Source: an uncultured Pseudomonadota bacterium (GTDB lineage Bacteria > Pseudomonadota > Gammaproteobacteria > Burkholderiales > Methylophilaceae). From it: a DNA stretch of 51,573 nucleotides. Of this stretch, positions 29,082-38,260 are shown piece after piece (the first letter of the stretch is position 1; each line of letters opens with the position of its first letter). Below the pieces are notes generated by a model that made no database searches, was not told where the DNA came from, and saw only the letters and a program-made list of their open reading frames with translations. The stretch is from positions 1 through 51,573 of the forward strand of contig CAILXF010000021.1 in NCBI GenBank assembly GCA_903838125.1, read 5' to 3'. The translations under genes and the position numbers were made by a program.

Positions 29082-29113
29082 AAAAAAGCACCTAAGTTTT
29101 TAGGTGCTTTTTT
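29082..29113. terminator. Bidirectional terminator between slyD and mutS
   Basis: AAAAAAGCACCTAA and TTAGGTGCTTTTTT form a stem with T-runs in both directions, between two convergent genes. Confidence 0.9.
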
Positions 29114-29138
29114 ATTGCCTACTGATTGCTTCTACAAA

Positions 29139-31745
29139 CTAACTTTTAGCTAGCTCAACTAGCTTATAGACCAAATCCAACGCCTGCTTAGGCGTTAAGT
29201 CATCCGCTTGAAGGCTTTCTAGGACACTTAGCACTGGATGCAACTCAACCTCAACTTCTGGCGCACTTGCGGCAAACATATCGGTCTGCGGTAGCATGTG
29301 TTGTGTCACTTGATTTTGTTCTAGCAGCGCCAATTTTCTTTTTGCGGCCGCAATGACCGGTCGAGGAATGCCTGCCAGTTGCGCCACTTGTAAACCATAG
29401 CTTTGGTTAGCCGCACCCTCTTCTACTTTATGCATAAATACAATATTGTTGGCGTGTTCTACTGCGTCTAAGTGCACATTAGCAGCATGTTTAAACTCAT
29501 CGACTAGTCGCGTTAGCTCAAAATAATGGGTCGCAAATAAGGTGTAACTATGATTTTTTTCTAACAACTGCTTCGCCACCGCCCAAGCTAAACTTAAGCC
29601 ATCAAATGTGGAGGTGCCACGGCCAATTTCATCTAGCAGGACCAAACTTTTATCAGTGGCATTATGCAAAATATTCGCAGTTTCGGTCATCTCCACCATA
29701 AAGGTAGATCGTCCTCCAGCCAAGTCGTCTGAGGCGCCGATGCGCGTCATAATACGATCTATCTCGCCAATTTTTGCCGAAGTCGCCGGCACATAACTAC
29801 CACAATGCGCCAGTAAAACGATTAAGGCAGTTTGCCGCATAAACGTCGACTTACCGCCCATATTAGGGCCCGTAATCAACAACAACTGTCGGTAAGGATT
29901 GAGTACGACATCATTAGCAATAAATGGTTGGCCAGAAGCTTGCACCGAAATCTGCTCCACCACTGGGTGACGCCCATTCACAATATGGATTCCGGCCTCA
30001 CTGACAAATTCTGGCGCCACGTAATTAAGCGACAGTGCGCGCTCTGCAAAACAGCACAGCACATCCAAACTGGCCACTGCCAAAGCATTAGCTTGCAGCG
30101 TGGCAATGTGAGGTAGTAGCTGCTCTAACACTTGGGCATACAGCACTTTTTCACGCGCCAGCGCACGCTCGTTAGCGCTCAACACTTTATCTTCAAATGC
30201 TTTTAATTCTGGTGTAATAAAGCGTTCTACATTTTTCAGGGTTTGCCGGCGCCTGTATTCGGCTGGCGCGGCCTCGGCTTGGCTACGGCTCATTTCTATA
30301 TAGAAACCATGTACGCTGTTGTATTCAACTTTAAGATTGCTAATGCCAGTACGTGCTTTTTCGGTAGCTTCATATTGCAGTAAAAATTCACCATGATTAT
30401 TTTGCAAGGCGCGTAACTCATCTAGCTCTGCATCAAAACCATCGGCAATCACGCCACCTTCACGCAACACAACGCTAGGCTCACTCTTGATTGCGCTGGC
30501 TAATAAATTAACAACAGCATCCGCGGGCTTTATACTCAGCCCCTGCAACAACGCTGCTTGTACATTTTGTAACTGCGCCTGCACTAATGGCAATTGTTGC
30601 AAGCTTAATACGAGGCCAGACAGGTCCCGAGGTCTTGCCGTTGTTAGCGCAATACGTGCGGTAATGCGCTCAATGTCACCGATGGGTTTCAGCACCGGAT
30701 TCAATAAAGTCAAACGCGTTATCAACTCTGCAATCGCTTCATGGCGCTTTAATACAAGACTACGGTCTTGCAATGGATGATGTAACCAATGGCGCAATAA
30801 GCGTGCGCCCATCGCGGTTTGCGTCGTGTTTAGTAGCGAGTAAAGCGTAGGCGAAACCTCGCCGCGTAAAGTTAAATCGATTTCTAAATTACGGCGTGTC
30901 GCAGCATCAATTTGGATATAAGCGGTGGTTGATTCAACGCTAATGGCATTGATATGTGGCAAGCTTGTTCGTTGTGTATGCTTAACATAATCTAATAGCG
31001 CACCTGCGGCACAGATAGCCGGATTTAAACTGGCACAACCAAAACCATTCAAATCATAGGTATTCAGTTGCTTGGTCAGGGTATTAAAAGCGCTATCAAA
31101 ATCAAACTGCCATAGGCTTAGTCGCTTCTTAGCCACCTTACTTCCGCTAAGCGCCGCATGCTGAAAATCATCAGCATATAGAATTTCACTAGGCGCGATG
31201 CGCTCAAGTTCTTGCCCGAGCAACCCAACCGCAATTTCACTTAAGATAAAAGTGCCTGAGGCCAAATTTAGACGCGCTAAACCCAGCATGCCTTCCGCTT
31301 GAAAAATACTGAGTAATTGATAATCGCGCGACTCGTCTAGGAGTGCGCTATCGGTCAAGGTGCCAGGGGTTAAGATGCGGGCTACTTGCCGATCAACGGG
31401 ACCTTTACTGGTGGCAGGATCGCCGACCTGCTCACAAATAGCCACAGTTTCGCCCAACTTAGCTAACTTAGCTAAATACTGCTCGGCAGCGTGATAAGGC
31501 ACGCCCGCCATTTTAATCGGCTTACCGTTAGTACTGCCTCTATGCGTGAGTGTTATCCCTAGCAAGCGTGATGCTTTTTCAGCATCTTCGAAAAATAGCT
31601 CGTAGAAATCGCCCATGCGATAAAACAGCAACATGTCAGGATGTTGTGCTTTCAGGCCGAAGTACTGCTTCATCATCGGCGTATGTGCGGTTTGTGATTG
31701 GCTAGCTAAAATTTCTGAGGCTGGGATTGGACTGGAGTTAGACAC
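29139..31745 (-). CDS. mutS: DNA mismatch repair protein MutS
   Basis: Recognises mismatches and, as an ATPase clamp, recruits MutL. It has 868 residues. The mismatch-binding N-terminal domain contains the GxFYE motif as [12 protein letters not shown]; the C-terminal ATPase has [17 protein letters not shown] (Walker A), [20 protein letters not shown] (Walker B) and FATHYFEL. It appears to be monocistronic, converging on slyD. Confidence 0.98.
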   Translation of the reverse strand: MSNSSPIPASEILASQSQTAHTPMMKQYFGLKAQHPDMLLFYRMGDFYELFFEDAEKASRLLGITLTHRGSTNGKPIKMAGVPYHAAEQYLAKLAKLGETVAICEQVGDPATSKGPVDRQVARILTPGTLTDSALLDESRDYQLLSIFQAEGMLGLARLNLASGTFILSEIAVGLLGQELERIAPSEILYADDFQHAALSGSKVAKKRLSLWQFDFDSAFNTLTKQLNTYDLNGFGCASLNPAICAAGALLDYVKHTQRTSLPHINAISVESTTAYIQIDAATRRNLEIDLTLRGEVSPTLYSLLNTTQTAMGARLLRHWLHHPLQDRSLVLKRHEAIAELITRLTLLNPVLKPIGDIERITARIALTTARPRDLSGLVLSLQQLPLVQAQLQNVQAALLQGLSIKPADAVVNLLASAIKSEPSVVLREGGVIADGFDAELDELRALQNNHGEFLLQYEATEKARTGISNLKVEYNSVHGFYIEMSRSQAEAAPAEYRRRQTLKNVERFITPELKAFEDKVLSANERALAREKVLYAQVLEQLLPHIATLQANALAVASLDVLCCFAERALSLNYVAPEFVSEAGIHIVNGRHPVVEQISVQASGQPFIANDVVLNPYRQLLLITGPNMGGKSTFMRQTALIVLLAHCGSYVPATSAKIGEIDRIMTRIGASDDLAGGRSTFMVEMTETANILHNATDKSLVLLDEIGRGTSTFDGLSLAWAVAKQLLEKNHSYTLFATHYFELTRLVDEFKHAANVHLDAVEHANNIVFMHKVEEGAANQSYGLQVAQLAGIPRPVIAAAKRKLALLEQNQVTQHMLPQTDMFAASAPEVEVELHPVLSVLESLQADDLTPKQALDLVYKLVELAKS

Positions 31746-31873
31746 ATCGACAGATTAGAAATATAAAAACGTATTTTACAAGTTAATTGGGGATACATTA
31801 CTTTAGATTACAAAGACTTTTTTTAATTAGCACCTAAACCTTGGCGCTTCGTGAAGTAAAACCAAAATTACTT

Positions 31874-32098
31874 TTAAGCGATGGCGTTGAATTTATTCAT
31901 TTTTTCGCGCCATTCGCTTAGCTGCTCATCTTCCAACTCTAGTTGTAGTGCTATGGCGTCTTCTTGGCTTAATTTGTCTTTGTCTAAACGACGTGGTAAT
32001 TTTCCGGTCATTCTTGAAAGTAAACGTTCGGACGCGTCACTGGTGAGGCTTTTCGCTAGCGCTAGATAATCTGAACTTGGCACTTTATGTTTCGACAA
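31874..32098 (-). CDS. Conserved-looking small protein of unknown function
   Basis: A protein of 74 residues, charged and helical: SDYLALAKSLTSDASERLLS, a basic patch KLPRRLDKDKL, then an acidic heptad-like stretch AIALQLELEDEQLSEW. It starts with TTG at 32098, supported by AGGA about 8 bases upstream. It lies about 85 bases downstream of the orphan parA on the same strand, so co-transcription is plausible. I do not know a function; a partner role for the ParA protein is inference. Confidence 0.7.
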   Translation of the reverse strand: MSKHKVPSSDYLALAKSLTSDASERLLSRMTGKLPRRLDKDKLSQEDAIALQLELEDEQLSEWREKMNKFNAIA

Positions 32099-32182
32099 AA
32101 TAAATTCCTATGATTAAGTTTGATACAAGCAGGCCATTATCAACTTTAAGCACGGGGCAGTTTGTGAATTTTTTATGACTGG

Positions 32183-32815
32183 TTATTGATTAGACGCGGT
32201 CGCCTCAGTAACCCAATCAAGCAGCGGCAACCATTGCTGCAAATCCTGCTCCACTAGAGATGGCCTCATATCAAATAGGCTTAATCCCTGCTCAGCTGCG
32301 AGCGCATAAACCTGTGCGTTACGCAAATAGGTCAGCACAGGAAAGCCCGTTTGCTCCATAAACTCAGCTAGTCCAGCGGCGGCATTGGTGCGCACATTAA
32401 CCCGCATACCCACAAGTGCCACAAAGGTTTTATTCTTACGTATGGCTTTTTCTTCGGCCAAAATATCAAGGAAATCACGCGTAGCGCCTATATCAAATGC
32501 TGACGGCTGAATGGGCACAATGATACAGTCCGCTTGTTTAACCGCATCTGATAATTTATCTTCACGGAGTCCAGCAGGAGAGTCAGTGATTAGCCAGTCT
32601 GGTGTGATGTTCTGGGCTTTGCTGCGGGCACTATGGGGATGAATGATAGCTATGTCAGCTGGTCTGCGCGCAATCCATTGGGTGGAAGATTGTTGTCGAT
32701 CTAAATCTGATAGCATCACGGATGCGCCTTGTGTCGCAAAATATCCAGCAAGATTGGTTGCCAGTGTCGTTTTTCCACTACCACCTTTGCTGTTAGCAAT
32801 TAGTATACTTTTCAC
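32183..32815 (-). CDS. Orphan ParA/MinD-family ATPase
   Basis: A P-loop ATPase of 210 residues with the deviant Walker A motif KGGSGKTT (10-17), including the signature lysine, LSDLDRQQSSTQW (Walker A' region) and LITDSPAG (Walker B). Members position DNA or protein cargo through ATP-dependent nucleoid binding. There is no ParB gene and no parS-like site nearby, and it is not next to a replication origin, so it is not the chromosomal segregation ParA. Its neighbours are a small charged protein downstream and a large membrane protein upstream. Confidence 0.85.
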   Translation of the reverse strand: MKSILIANSKGGSGKTTLATNLAGYFATQGASVMLSDLDRQQSSTQWIARRPADIAIIHPHSARSKAQNITPDWLITDSPAGLREDKLSDAVKQADCIIVPIQPSAFDIGATRDFLDILAEEKAIRKNKTFVALVGMRVNVRTNAAAGLAEFMEQTGFPVLTYLRNAQVYALAAEQGLSLFDMRPSLVEQDLQQWLPLLDWVTEATASNQ

Positions 32816-32873
32816 GCTTTAACTCCAGGCTGCTCAATTACTTTATTTTACATTGCATTGAAAGCGCCAATTG

Positions 32874-32901
32874 TGACAGTTTTAATTTTCGGCAACTGTC
32901 A
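32874..32901. repeat. Inverted repeat upstream of the orphan parA
   Basis: TGACAGTT (32874-32881) and AACTGTCA (32894-32901), spacer 12 bases, lie 59-86 bases before the parA ATG and just after the membrane-protein gene. No T-run follows on the minus strand. It could be an operator or a 3'-end hairpin. Confidence 0.45.
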
Positions 32902-32913
32902 TTGCTAAGTGGC

Positions 32914-34947
32914 TTATTGATCGTTAGGAAGATCATCCTTGATAACCAATTCTTTAGGTGGCCAGATAAATTCACCGGGTTGCTGATGCAATCTAAACGC
33001 CAAATTACTTAAAAGCAAACGCCATTGCTGAAAGCGCACTTTTCTTGATTTCATTGCCACATATAATGCCAGACCAAAACTCAAGGTCAGATTAACAAAA
33101 CCAATCATAGCTAGGCAAAAAATAGTAAAGACAATCACCTGCCAACTTAAAGCAAAATTTAACCCCACCGCAGCAAACCCAACAAAAGCAGAAGAAAAGG
33201 CAATATGCCGAATATCAAATGGCAGACCAAATAGCACTCCTATCGCTGACATGCCACCTAGCAGGCATCCAAAATAAAAATTTCCCGCTAATGCCCCTAG
33301 ATTATTTTCAACATAATTAGCTACTCGCGAAAGTCGATATACGCCAAGTAGCTTTTGCAACCATGGTAGTGCTCGTAAACGCTGTGGAATCTTGTTATAT
33401 ACCGCAAGATTGTCATGATAACCAGCGATTAATCCTGATAAAAACAAGCAAACCCCTGCTATTGCAGCATAAAAAATGGCACCACTTTGCACTGGGTCAA
33501 TATCCAGCAAGATTTGCTGAGATTTTTGTGGGCTGATGAAATGCTGACCACTAAAATAAAATATGGTACTGGAAATAACCATGGCGACAGGTATTGCCAG
33601 TAATACATTACCAAAGATAGCAATCATCTGACTGCGCATTGTTCTGGCGATTGTGGTCACGAGCATATGCATGTCTTTAGATTTAAGGTCGTTAATGTCA
33701 ATGCTCATTGCAATGGTAGCGGCGGTCATGGCTGGTTGTTTTGTAGCTACAGTAAAGTGCAAAATATGAATCAAGATAAAGCCAAAGCCATAGTTAAGAC
33801 TAAACAATATAGCTTCGGTTAATGGTGCCAAATGAAGCTTGGCAACCATGATTTTAAGCATTGCCATCAGCGCGATAATGACGCCTGCACCCATTGCAGA
33901 ACGCATTAAAGCGAAATAATCCTTACGATTGCTTACGATATAATGTTCACCCGTGCGACTGGCATTTTCTGTCACCCGCTGCGCAATAATTTCCATGTTT
34001 TGCTGCCAGTGCTCAAGCAGATCATTTTTATGACATTCGCTATAAACTAACTGTTTGAACAAAGCCACCACTTCAACATTCGCGGTTTTTCCACAATTTA
34101 GATAATTGACTATATTGAGCAGCATCGTCAGGCGATCAATGTGCTGCGATATCTGTTGCAACAATAATGTAAGGTGAATACTGGTGCCAGTTTGCGTGCT
34201 ATTACGCCTAATTTTATTAGTGATTGCATTGCATTGATCAAGCATTACTAGAATATGCTTAATATCGGCAGCTTCACTTGCCAGCTTTCCAGGAGATAAA
34301 GGGTCGCTAGCACTTTTCGATAAGGCTAAAAATTTGCCCAATTCTGCATGCTGTGAAATAAACGGCGATCCGTGTTGCTCCAACTCTGGATGATTACGCA
34401 ACAGCTCTGGCTCTAGCCCAAGTGCAGCAATACGATAGGACAATACCTGCATGGCCTCCAATAAATTTTGTCTACACGGTTGAGTCATACTTGGTGGTGC
34501 AGCATCAAAATGCATGGCAACAATTAACTGCTCCCAAATTTCATCTGGAACAGCCAAAATCCAGAGTTCATCACTAGGCTTACTAAAAAACAGTGCGAAA
34601 GAATCGACTAAATAAGATGGATCTAATGCTGCAGGCAATAATTTATGCGCCATCCGGCGCAACATTTCAGTGAAGAATCCAGAGAATACCGAATGACGCG
34701 AGGTCAAAAATAGTGAGATTGGTTTATGCTCACTCAATAGCCAGAGTATTGCCTCGCGAAGTTGCTTTACATAGGAAGGATGATGATCGAGTAAATAACA
34801 AAGTGCTTGCAATGCTTTAATTGCAACTTCGGTTTGATTAGGTTTTGGCGGCCGAATATCCGCAACTAAATCTGCTATCAACTGCTGAGCACTTAAATTT
34901 CTTTCAAAAACACGGATAATCATACTGCTTTGTCTAGCGTCGCTCAT
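32914..34947 (-). CDS. Large membrane protein of the family named 'site-specific recombinase' (Gcr-like)
   Basis: A protein of 677 residues. The N-terminal half is soluble and helical (SMIIRVFERNLSAQQLIADL; ALCYLLDHHPSYVKQLREAI). From about residue 350 there are roughly seven hydrophobic segments (for example GVIIALMAMLKIMVAKL, AIAGVCLFLSGLIAGY, VFTIFCLAMIGFVNLTLSFG). The overall pattern is the one I associate with Pfam's 'site-specific recombinase' family, first named in Neisseria. I see no tyrosine- or serine-recombinase motif, and the membrane topology argues against recombination. AGGAGAG precedes the ATG at good spacing. Real function unknown. Confidence 0.8.
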   Translation of the reverse strand: MSDARQSSMIIRVFERNLSAQQLIADLVADIRPPKPNQTEVAIKALQALCYLLDHHPSYVKQLREAILWLLSEHKPISLFLTSRHSVFSGFFTEMLRRMAHKLLPAALDPSYLVDSFALFFSKPSDELWILAVPDEIWEQLIVAMHFDAAPPSMTQPCRQNLLEAMQVLSYRIAALGLEPELLRNHPELEQHGSPFISQHAELGKFLALSKSASDPLSPGKLASEAADIKHILVMLDQCNAITNKIRRNSTQTGTSIHLTLLLQQISQHIDRLTMLLNIVNYLNCGKTANVEVVALFKQLVYSECHKNDLLEHWQQNMEIIAQRVTENASRTGEHYIVSNRKDYFALMRSAMGAGVIIALMAMLKIMVAKLHLAPLTEAILFSLNYGFGFILIHILHFTVATKQPAMTAATIAMSIDINDLKSKDMHMLVTTIARTMRSQMIAIFGNVLLAIPVAMVISSTIFYFSGQHFISPQKSQQILLDIDPVQSGAIFYAAIAGVCLFLSGLIAGYHDNLAVYNKIPQRLRALPWLQKLLGVYRLSRVANYVENNLGALAGNFYFGCLLGGMSAIGVLFGLPFDIRHIAFSSAFVGFAAVGLNFALSWQVIVFTIFCLAMIGFVNLTLSFGLALYVAMKSRKVRFQQWRLLLSNLAFRLHQQPGEFIWPPKELVIKDDLPNDQ

Positions 34948-35026
34948 ACTGGCTTCTCTCCTAATATTTTCATATTTTGCAGATTAGTAAACATGGTCAA
35001 TATTACCATTACAGGGGCAAGCTTAA

Positions 35027-35046
35027 ACACTCACTATCAAGAGTGT
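35027..35046. repeat. Inverted repeat upstream of the membrane-protein gene
   Basis: ACACTC and GAGTGT with an 8-base spacer, about 80 bases before the ATG at 34947; possible operator. Confidence 0.3.
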
Positions 35047-35079
35047 GATTCTATAGCGTGGAAATAGCTTTGAAATGCT

Positions 35080-35113
35080 GCAACAGACTGCCGTGAAAAC
35101 GGCAATCTGTTGC
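35080..35113 (-). terminator. Long hairpin just after suhB
   Basis: GCAACAGA-CT-GCCGT-GAAA-ACGGC-AA-TCTGTTGC: two perfect stems of 8 and 5 bases around a symmetric 2-base internal loop and a GAAA tetraloop-like turn. It lies 8 bases after the suhB stop. It lacks a T-run on the minus strand, so it is probably a 3'-end structure. Confidence 0.5.
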
Positions 35114-35120
35114 ACTAGGA

Positions 35121-35933
35121 TTAAATACTTACAGGCGTTTTGAGATCAGCCGTGACGTGTGGACTGATTGTTTGCAACATTTGTGAAAATACTTTTGGAT
35201 TGGCAGCTACAATATTGCCTGTTTTAAGCCAGGATTCATTGCCTTCAAAGTCACCGACGATACCACCCGCTTCTTGCACCAATAGGCCACCGGCTGCAAT
35301 ATCCCAAGTAGACAAACCAATTTCCCAAAAGCCGTCGTACCAACCCGCAGCCACGTAAGCTAAATCTAGTGCAGCTGAGCCAGGACGACGGATACCTGTC
35401 GTTTTCTTAATCATATCTTTTAACATATCTAGATAGGTATCGAGATGCGTAAAGTCACGGAATGGAAAGCCGGTACCAATGATGGTTTCTTGCAATTTGG
35501 TGCGTTGCGATACGCGGATACGCTTATCATTTAAGAATGCACCACGACCTTTAGTCGCAGTAAACAAGTCATTTCTATTAGGGTCATATACAACCGCATG
35601 AGTAAGAACTCCACGCTCTTGAAGTGCGATAGAAATACAGTATTGCGGTAAGCCATGAAGGAAGTTAGTCGTACCATCTAATGGATCAATAATCCAAATA
35701 AAGTCAGACTCAATATTTGATTCACCAGATTCCTCACCTAAAAAGCCATGATGTGGATATAAGTCTTTCAGCATCTCAATAATTGACTGCTCGGCGGCAC
35801 GATCGACTTCAGTGACAAAGTCATTATAAGTTTTTGTTTGAATTTTAAGAGATCCGAGATCTTCAGAGGCACGCGTAATAATATTACCGGCGCGGCGGGC
35901 AGCTTTCACTGCGTTGGTGAGCATAGGATGCAT
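35121..35933 (-). CDS. suhB: Inositol-1-monophosphatase family protein SuhB
   Basis: A magnesium-dependent phosphatase (270 residues) that, in E. coli, also binds RNA polymerase in rRNA antitermination complexes. The metal-binding motifs are GEESG (66-70), [12 protein letters not shown] (83-94) and [15 protein letters not shown] near residue 220. It is divergent from trmJ, as in E. coli, where suhB and trmJ are also neighbours. Confidence 0.95.
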   Translation of the reverse strand: MHPMLTNAVKAARRAGNIITRASEDLGSLKIQTKTYNDFVTEVDRAAEQSIIEMLKDLYPHHGFLGEESGESNIESDFIWIIDPLDGTTNFLHGLPQYCISIALQERGVLTHAVVYDPNRNDLFTATKGRGAFLNDKRIRVSQRTKLQETIIGTGFPFRDFTHLDTYLDMLKDMIKKTTGIRRPGSAALDLAYVAAGWYDGFWEIGLSTWDIAAGGLLVQEAGGIVGDFEGNESWLKTGNIVAANPKVFSQMLQTISPHVTADLKTPVSI

Positions 35934-36032
35934 ATTTTCTCGAATCTATTTAGGGTTTCAGTCTATTAAGGCAATCTGCGCCATGCACAAATTTGCGCAA
36001 GGCAAAAACATCTGCGCTTGCGTTCATCTAAT

Positions 36033-36061
36033 TTAAGACCGTGTTAAAGAACTGGTAAAAT
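36033..36061 (+). promoter_or_regulatory. Candidate sigma-70 promoter of trmJ-cysE
   Basis: TTAAGA (36033-36038), 17-base spacer, TAAAAT (36056-36061) preceded by TGG (extended -10-like). A small ACGGT/ACCGT hairpin (36071-36084) follows in the leader. Confidence 0.5.
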
Positions 36062-36095
36062 AGCATTTTAACGGTTATTACCGTAATTTGAAAAT

Positions 36096-36857
36096 ATGAC
36101 TGCAAAATTAGATTCTAGCCAGCTGCATTTACTGCAAAACTTCCGTGTGATTCTCTGCCAAACTAGCCACCCTGGCAACATCGGATCAGCCGCGCGTGCT
36201 ATGAAAACCATGGGTATCAACCAGCTATATCTTGTGCAACCTCATAGCTTTCCTGATGCGCACGCCACTGCCCTATCCACTGGCGCGGCAGATTTGTTAG
36301 AAAATGCCATCGTTACTAAGACTTTAGCTGAAGCCCTTAATGGCTGTGCTTTCGCGATTGGCATGAGCGCCCGGAAACGTAATCTTTCTCATGAGCTGGT
36401 GAATGTGCGTAGCGCCGCTGCGACGGCCATTAATATTGCAGTCAACCAACCGGTCGCCTTGGTGTTCGGCACTGAGATGAGCGGCTTAACCAATGCGGAA
36501 CTGGACTTATGCCAGATGTTGGCAATGATTCCGGCCAATCCCGAATACTCTTCACTCAACTTAGCCGCTGCCGTACAAATCATGTGTTACGAGCTACGCA
36601 TGGCTGCACTACAAGACGCGCCAATCAACCCGAACACCGTGAATGAACTTGCCACGATTGATAGTGTTGAGGGGTTTTACGCGCACTTGGAACAAACTTT
36701 ACTGCATATTGGCTACCTCAACCCGGCAGCGCCAAAGAAACTAATGGAGCGCATACGCCGCATTTACGCAAGAAATCGGCTAGAAAAAGAAGAAGTCAAT
36801 CTGTTACGTGGCATACTTACGCTTACTGTTACTCCTAGAAAACACGATAAATACTAA
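36096..36857 (+). CDS. trmJ: tRNA (cytidine/uridine-2'-O-)-methyltransferase TrmJ
   Basis: A SPOUT-class methyltransferase that 2'-O-methylates position 32 of tRNAs using SAM. It has 253 residues: motif 1 HPGNIGSAARAMKTMG (25-40), motif 2 LVFGTEMSGLTNAEL and motif 3 SSLNLAAAVQIMCYE form the knotted SAM site, and a C-terminal helical extension (LMERIRRIYARNRLEKEEVN) is present. cysE starts 3 bases after its stop. Confidence 0.95.
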   Translation: MTAKLDSSQLHLLQNFRVILCQTSHPGNIGSAARAMKTMGINQLYLVQPHSFPDAHATALSTGAADLLENAIVTKTLAEALNGCAFAIGMSARKRNLSHELVNVRSAAATAINIAVNQPVALVFGTEMSGLTNAELDLCQMLAMIPANPEYSSLNLAAAVQIMCYELRMAALQDAPINPNTVNELATIDSVEGFYAHLEQTLLHIGYLNPAAPKKLMERIRRIYARNRLEKEEVNLLRGILTLTVTPRKHDKY

Positions 36858-36860
36858 ATT

Positions 36861-37631
36861 ATGTTCGATCACGTTAAAGAAGATATCGCAATTGTATTTG
36901 AACGCGACCCTGCGGCAAGAACGCATTGGGAAGTGCTCACCACTTATCCTGGCGTACATGCCCTGCTAATGCACCGGCTATCGCATTGGTTATGGAAAAA
37001 ACATTTTTACTGGCTAGCCCGCTTTAATTCCCATATAGGGCGTTGGCTTACCGGTATTGAAATTCACCCGGGCGCCACTATTGGCCGTCGTGTATTTATC
37101 GATCATGGTATGGGTGTTGTCATTGGTGAAACTGCTGTCATTGGGAATGATTGCACGCTATATCATGGCGTCACGCTAGGGGGCACTTCTTGGAATAAAG
37201 GCAAACGCCACCCTACGCTGGAAAATGGCGTAGTGATTGGTGCTGGTGCTAAAGTATTAGGCCCGATTACCATTGGTACTGGCGCTAAAATAGGTTCGAA
37301 TGCGGTGGTCGTCAAAGACGTACCCGCGAATGCCACAGCAGTTGGAATACCAGCACGCATTCTAGAGGAAGAAAAAGCAAAACAGCGCTCAGATACCGCT
37401 AAAAAAATAGGCTTTGCTGCCTATGCTGTGGGTAATGACGAAAATGACCCGATGATTAAAGCCATCCACTCTTTACTTGATCATGCAGAGAAGCAAGACC
37501 GTGCATTGTCTGACCTTCAATCACAGCTGAGTCGCCTAAATATGGACACAGAAACTGACACTGAGGTAGCTGAAGCTTTTGCACTCAAAGCCCTAACACC
37601 TAAACCATCCAAAACGCCTAAAGCCAAATAA
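36861..37631 (+). CDS. cysE: Serine O-acetyltransferase
   Basis: Makes O-acetylserine for cysteine synthesis. It has 256 residues: an N-terminal helical part ([20 protein letters not shown]) and a left-handed beta helix of hexapeptide repeats ([40 protein letters not shown]). The last 80 or so residues after ILEEEKAKQ are polar, with a possible coiled coil ([20 protein letters not shown]) and a Lys/Pro-rich end, longer than short CysE forms. It lies 3 bases after trmJ and before iscR, supplying cysteine, the sulfur source of the Isc genes. Confidence 0.95.
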   Translation: MFDHVKEDIAIVFERDPAARTHWEVLTTYPGVHALLMHRLSHWLWKKHFYWLARFNSHIGRWLTGIEIHPGATIGRRVFIDHGMGVVIGETAVIGNDCTLYHGVTLGGTSWNKGKRHPTLENGVVIGAGAKVLGPITIGTGAKIGSNAVVVKDVPANATAVGIPARILEEEKAKQRSDTAKKIGFAAYAVGNDENDPMIKAIHSLLDHAEKQDRALSDLQSQLSRLNMDTETDTEVAEAFALKALTPKPSKTPKAK

Positions 37632-37690
37632 GCGCATACTGCCCTTTAACGAAAAATAAATGTATCAATGCGTGGAACCAATTGCGCTTA

Positions 37691-37723
37691 ATAGTTGACC
37701 AAAGTTGTAGGGTATTATAAAAT
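37691..37723 (+). promoter_or_regulatory. IscR type-1 binding site over the iscR promoter
   Basis: Positions 37691-37715 match about 21 of 25 positions of the type-1 IscR site: ATAGTTGACC at the left, GGGTAT at the right. The site contains the -35 TTGACC (37695-37700) and ends at the -10 region (TATAAA 37716-37721 or TAAAAT 37718-37723). The same arrangement represses the isc operon in E. coli. Confidence 0.75.
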
Positions 37724-37759
37724 TCAACCTTCAACGATGTTAACTAGAGTCAAACCACC

Positions 37760-38251
37760 ATGCGTTTAACCACTAAAGGTAGATTTGCTGTTACCGCCAT
37801 GCTAGACCTTGCGCTCCACGAGGCTCGGAGCGCTTCAGCAAACAACGAAGATATTAAGCCAATTACCTTGGCTGGCATCAGTGAGCGCCAAAGCATTTCA
37901 CTTTCTTATTTAGAGCAGCTATTTAGCCGCTTGCGTCGCCAGGGCTTGGTTAGTAGCGTGCGTGGCCCAGGAGGCGGTTATAAACTTGCCAAAAATTATG
38001 CCGAAATTTCAGTTGCTGAAATTATCAATGCCGTAGACGAACAAATCGATGCGACGCAATGTGGCGGTCAAGAAAACTGCCGCGACGAAGGCCGATGCAT
38101 GACGCATGACTTGTGGGCAACGCTTAATGGGAAAATTCTAGACTATCTAGCAGGTATTAGTTTGGCTGATATGGTGGCCTCACAAACAAGCGGTCAAAAG
38201 GTCATGATTACGCCACGCGCTTGCAATACAGTTGAGACTGCAGACGCCTAA
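37760..38251 (+). CDS. iscR: Iron-sulfur cluster regulator IscR
   Basis: An Rrf2-family regulator of 163 residues that binds a [2Fe-2S] cluster and represses its own operon. Winged helix: [49 protein letters not shown]. Cluster ligands C101, C107, C113 and H116 have the same spacing as C92, C98, C104 and H107 of E. coli IscR. First gene of the Isc operon. Confidence 0.96.
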   Translation: MRLTTKGRFAVTAMLDLALHEARSASANNEDIKPITLAGISERQSISLSYLEQLFSRLRRQGLVSSVRGPGGGYKLAKNYAEISVAEIINAVDEQIDATQCGGQENCRDEGRCMTHDLWATLNGKILDYLAGISLADMVASQTSGQKVMITPRACNTVETADA

Positions 38252-38260
38252 GAACAGCGA

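Noticed and set aside
32873-32890. Pho box in front of the orphan parA
   Set aside because: Only one half-site (CTGTCAC with preceding AAAA on the minus strand) matches; the other half is in inverted, not direct, orientation.
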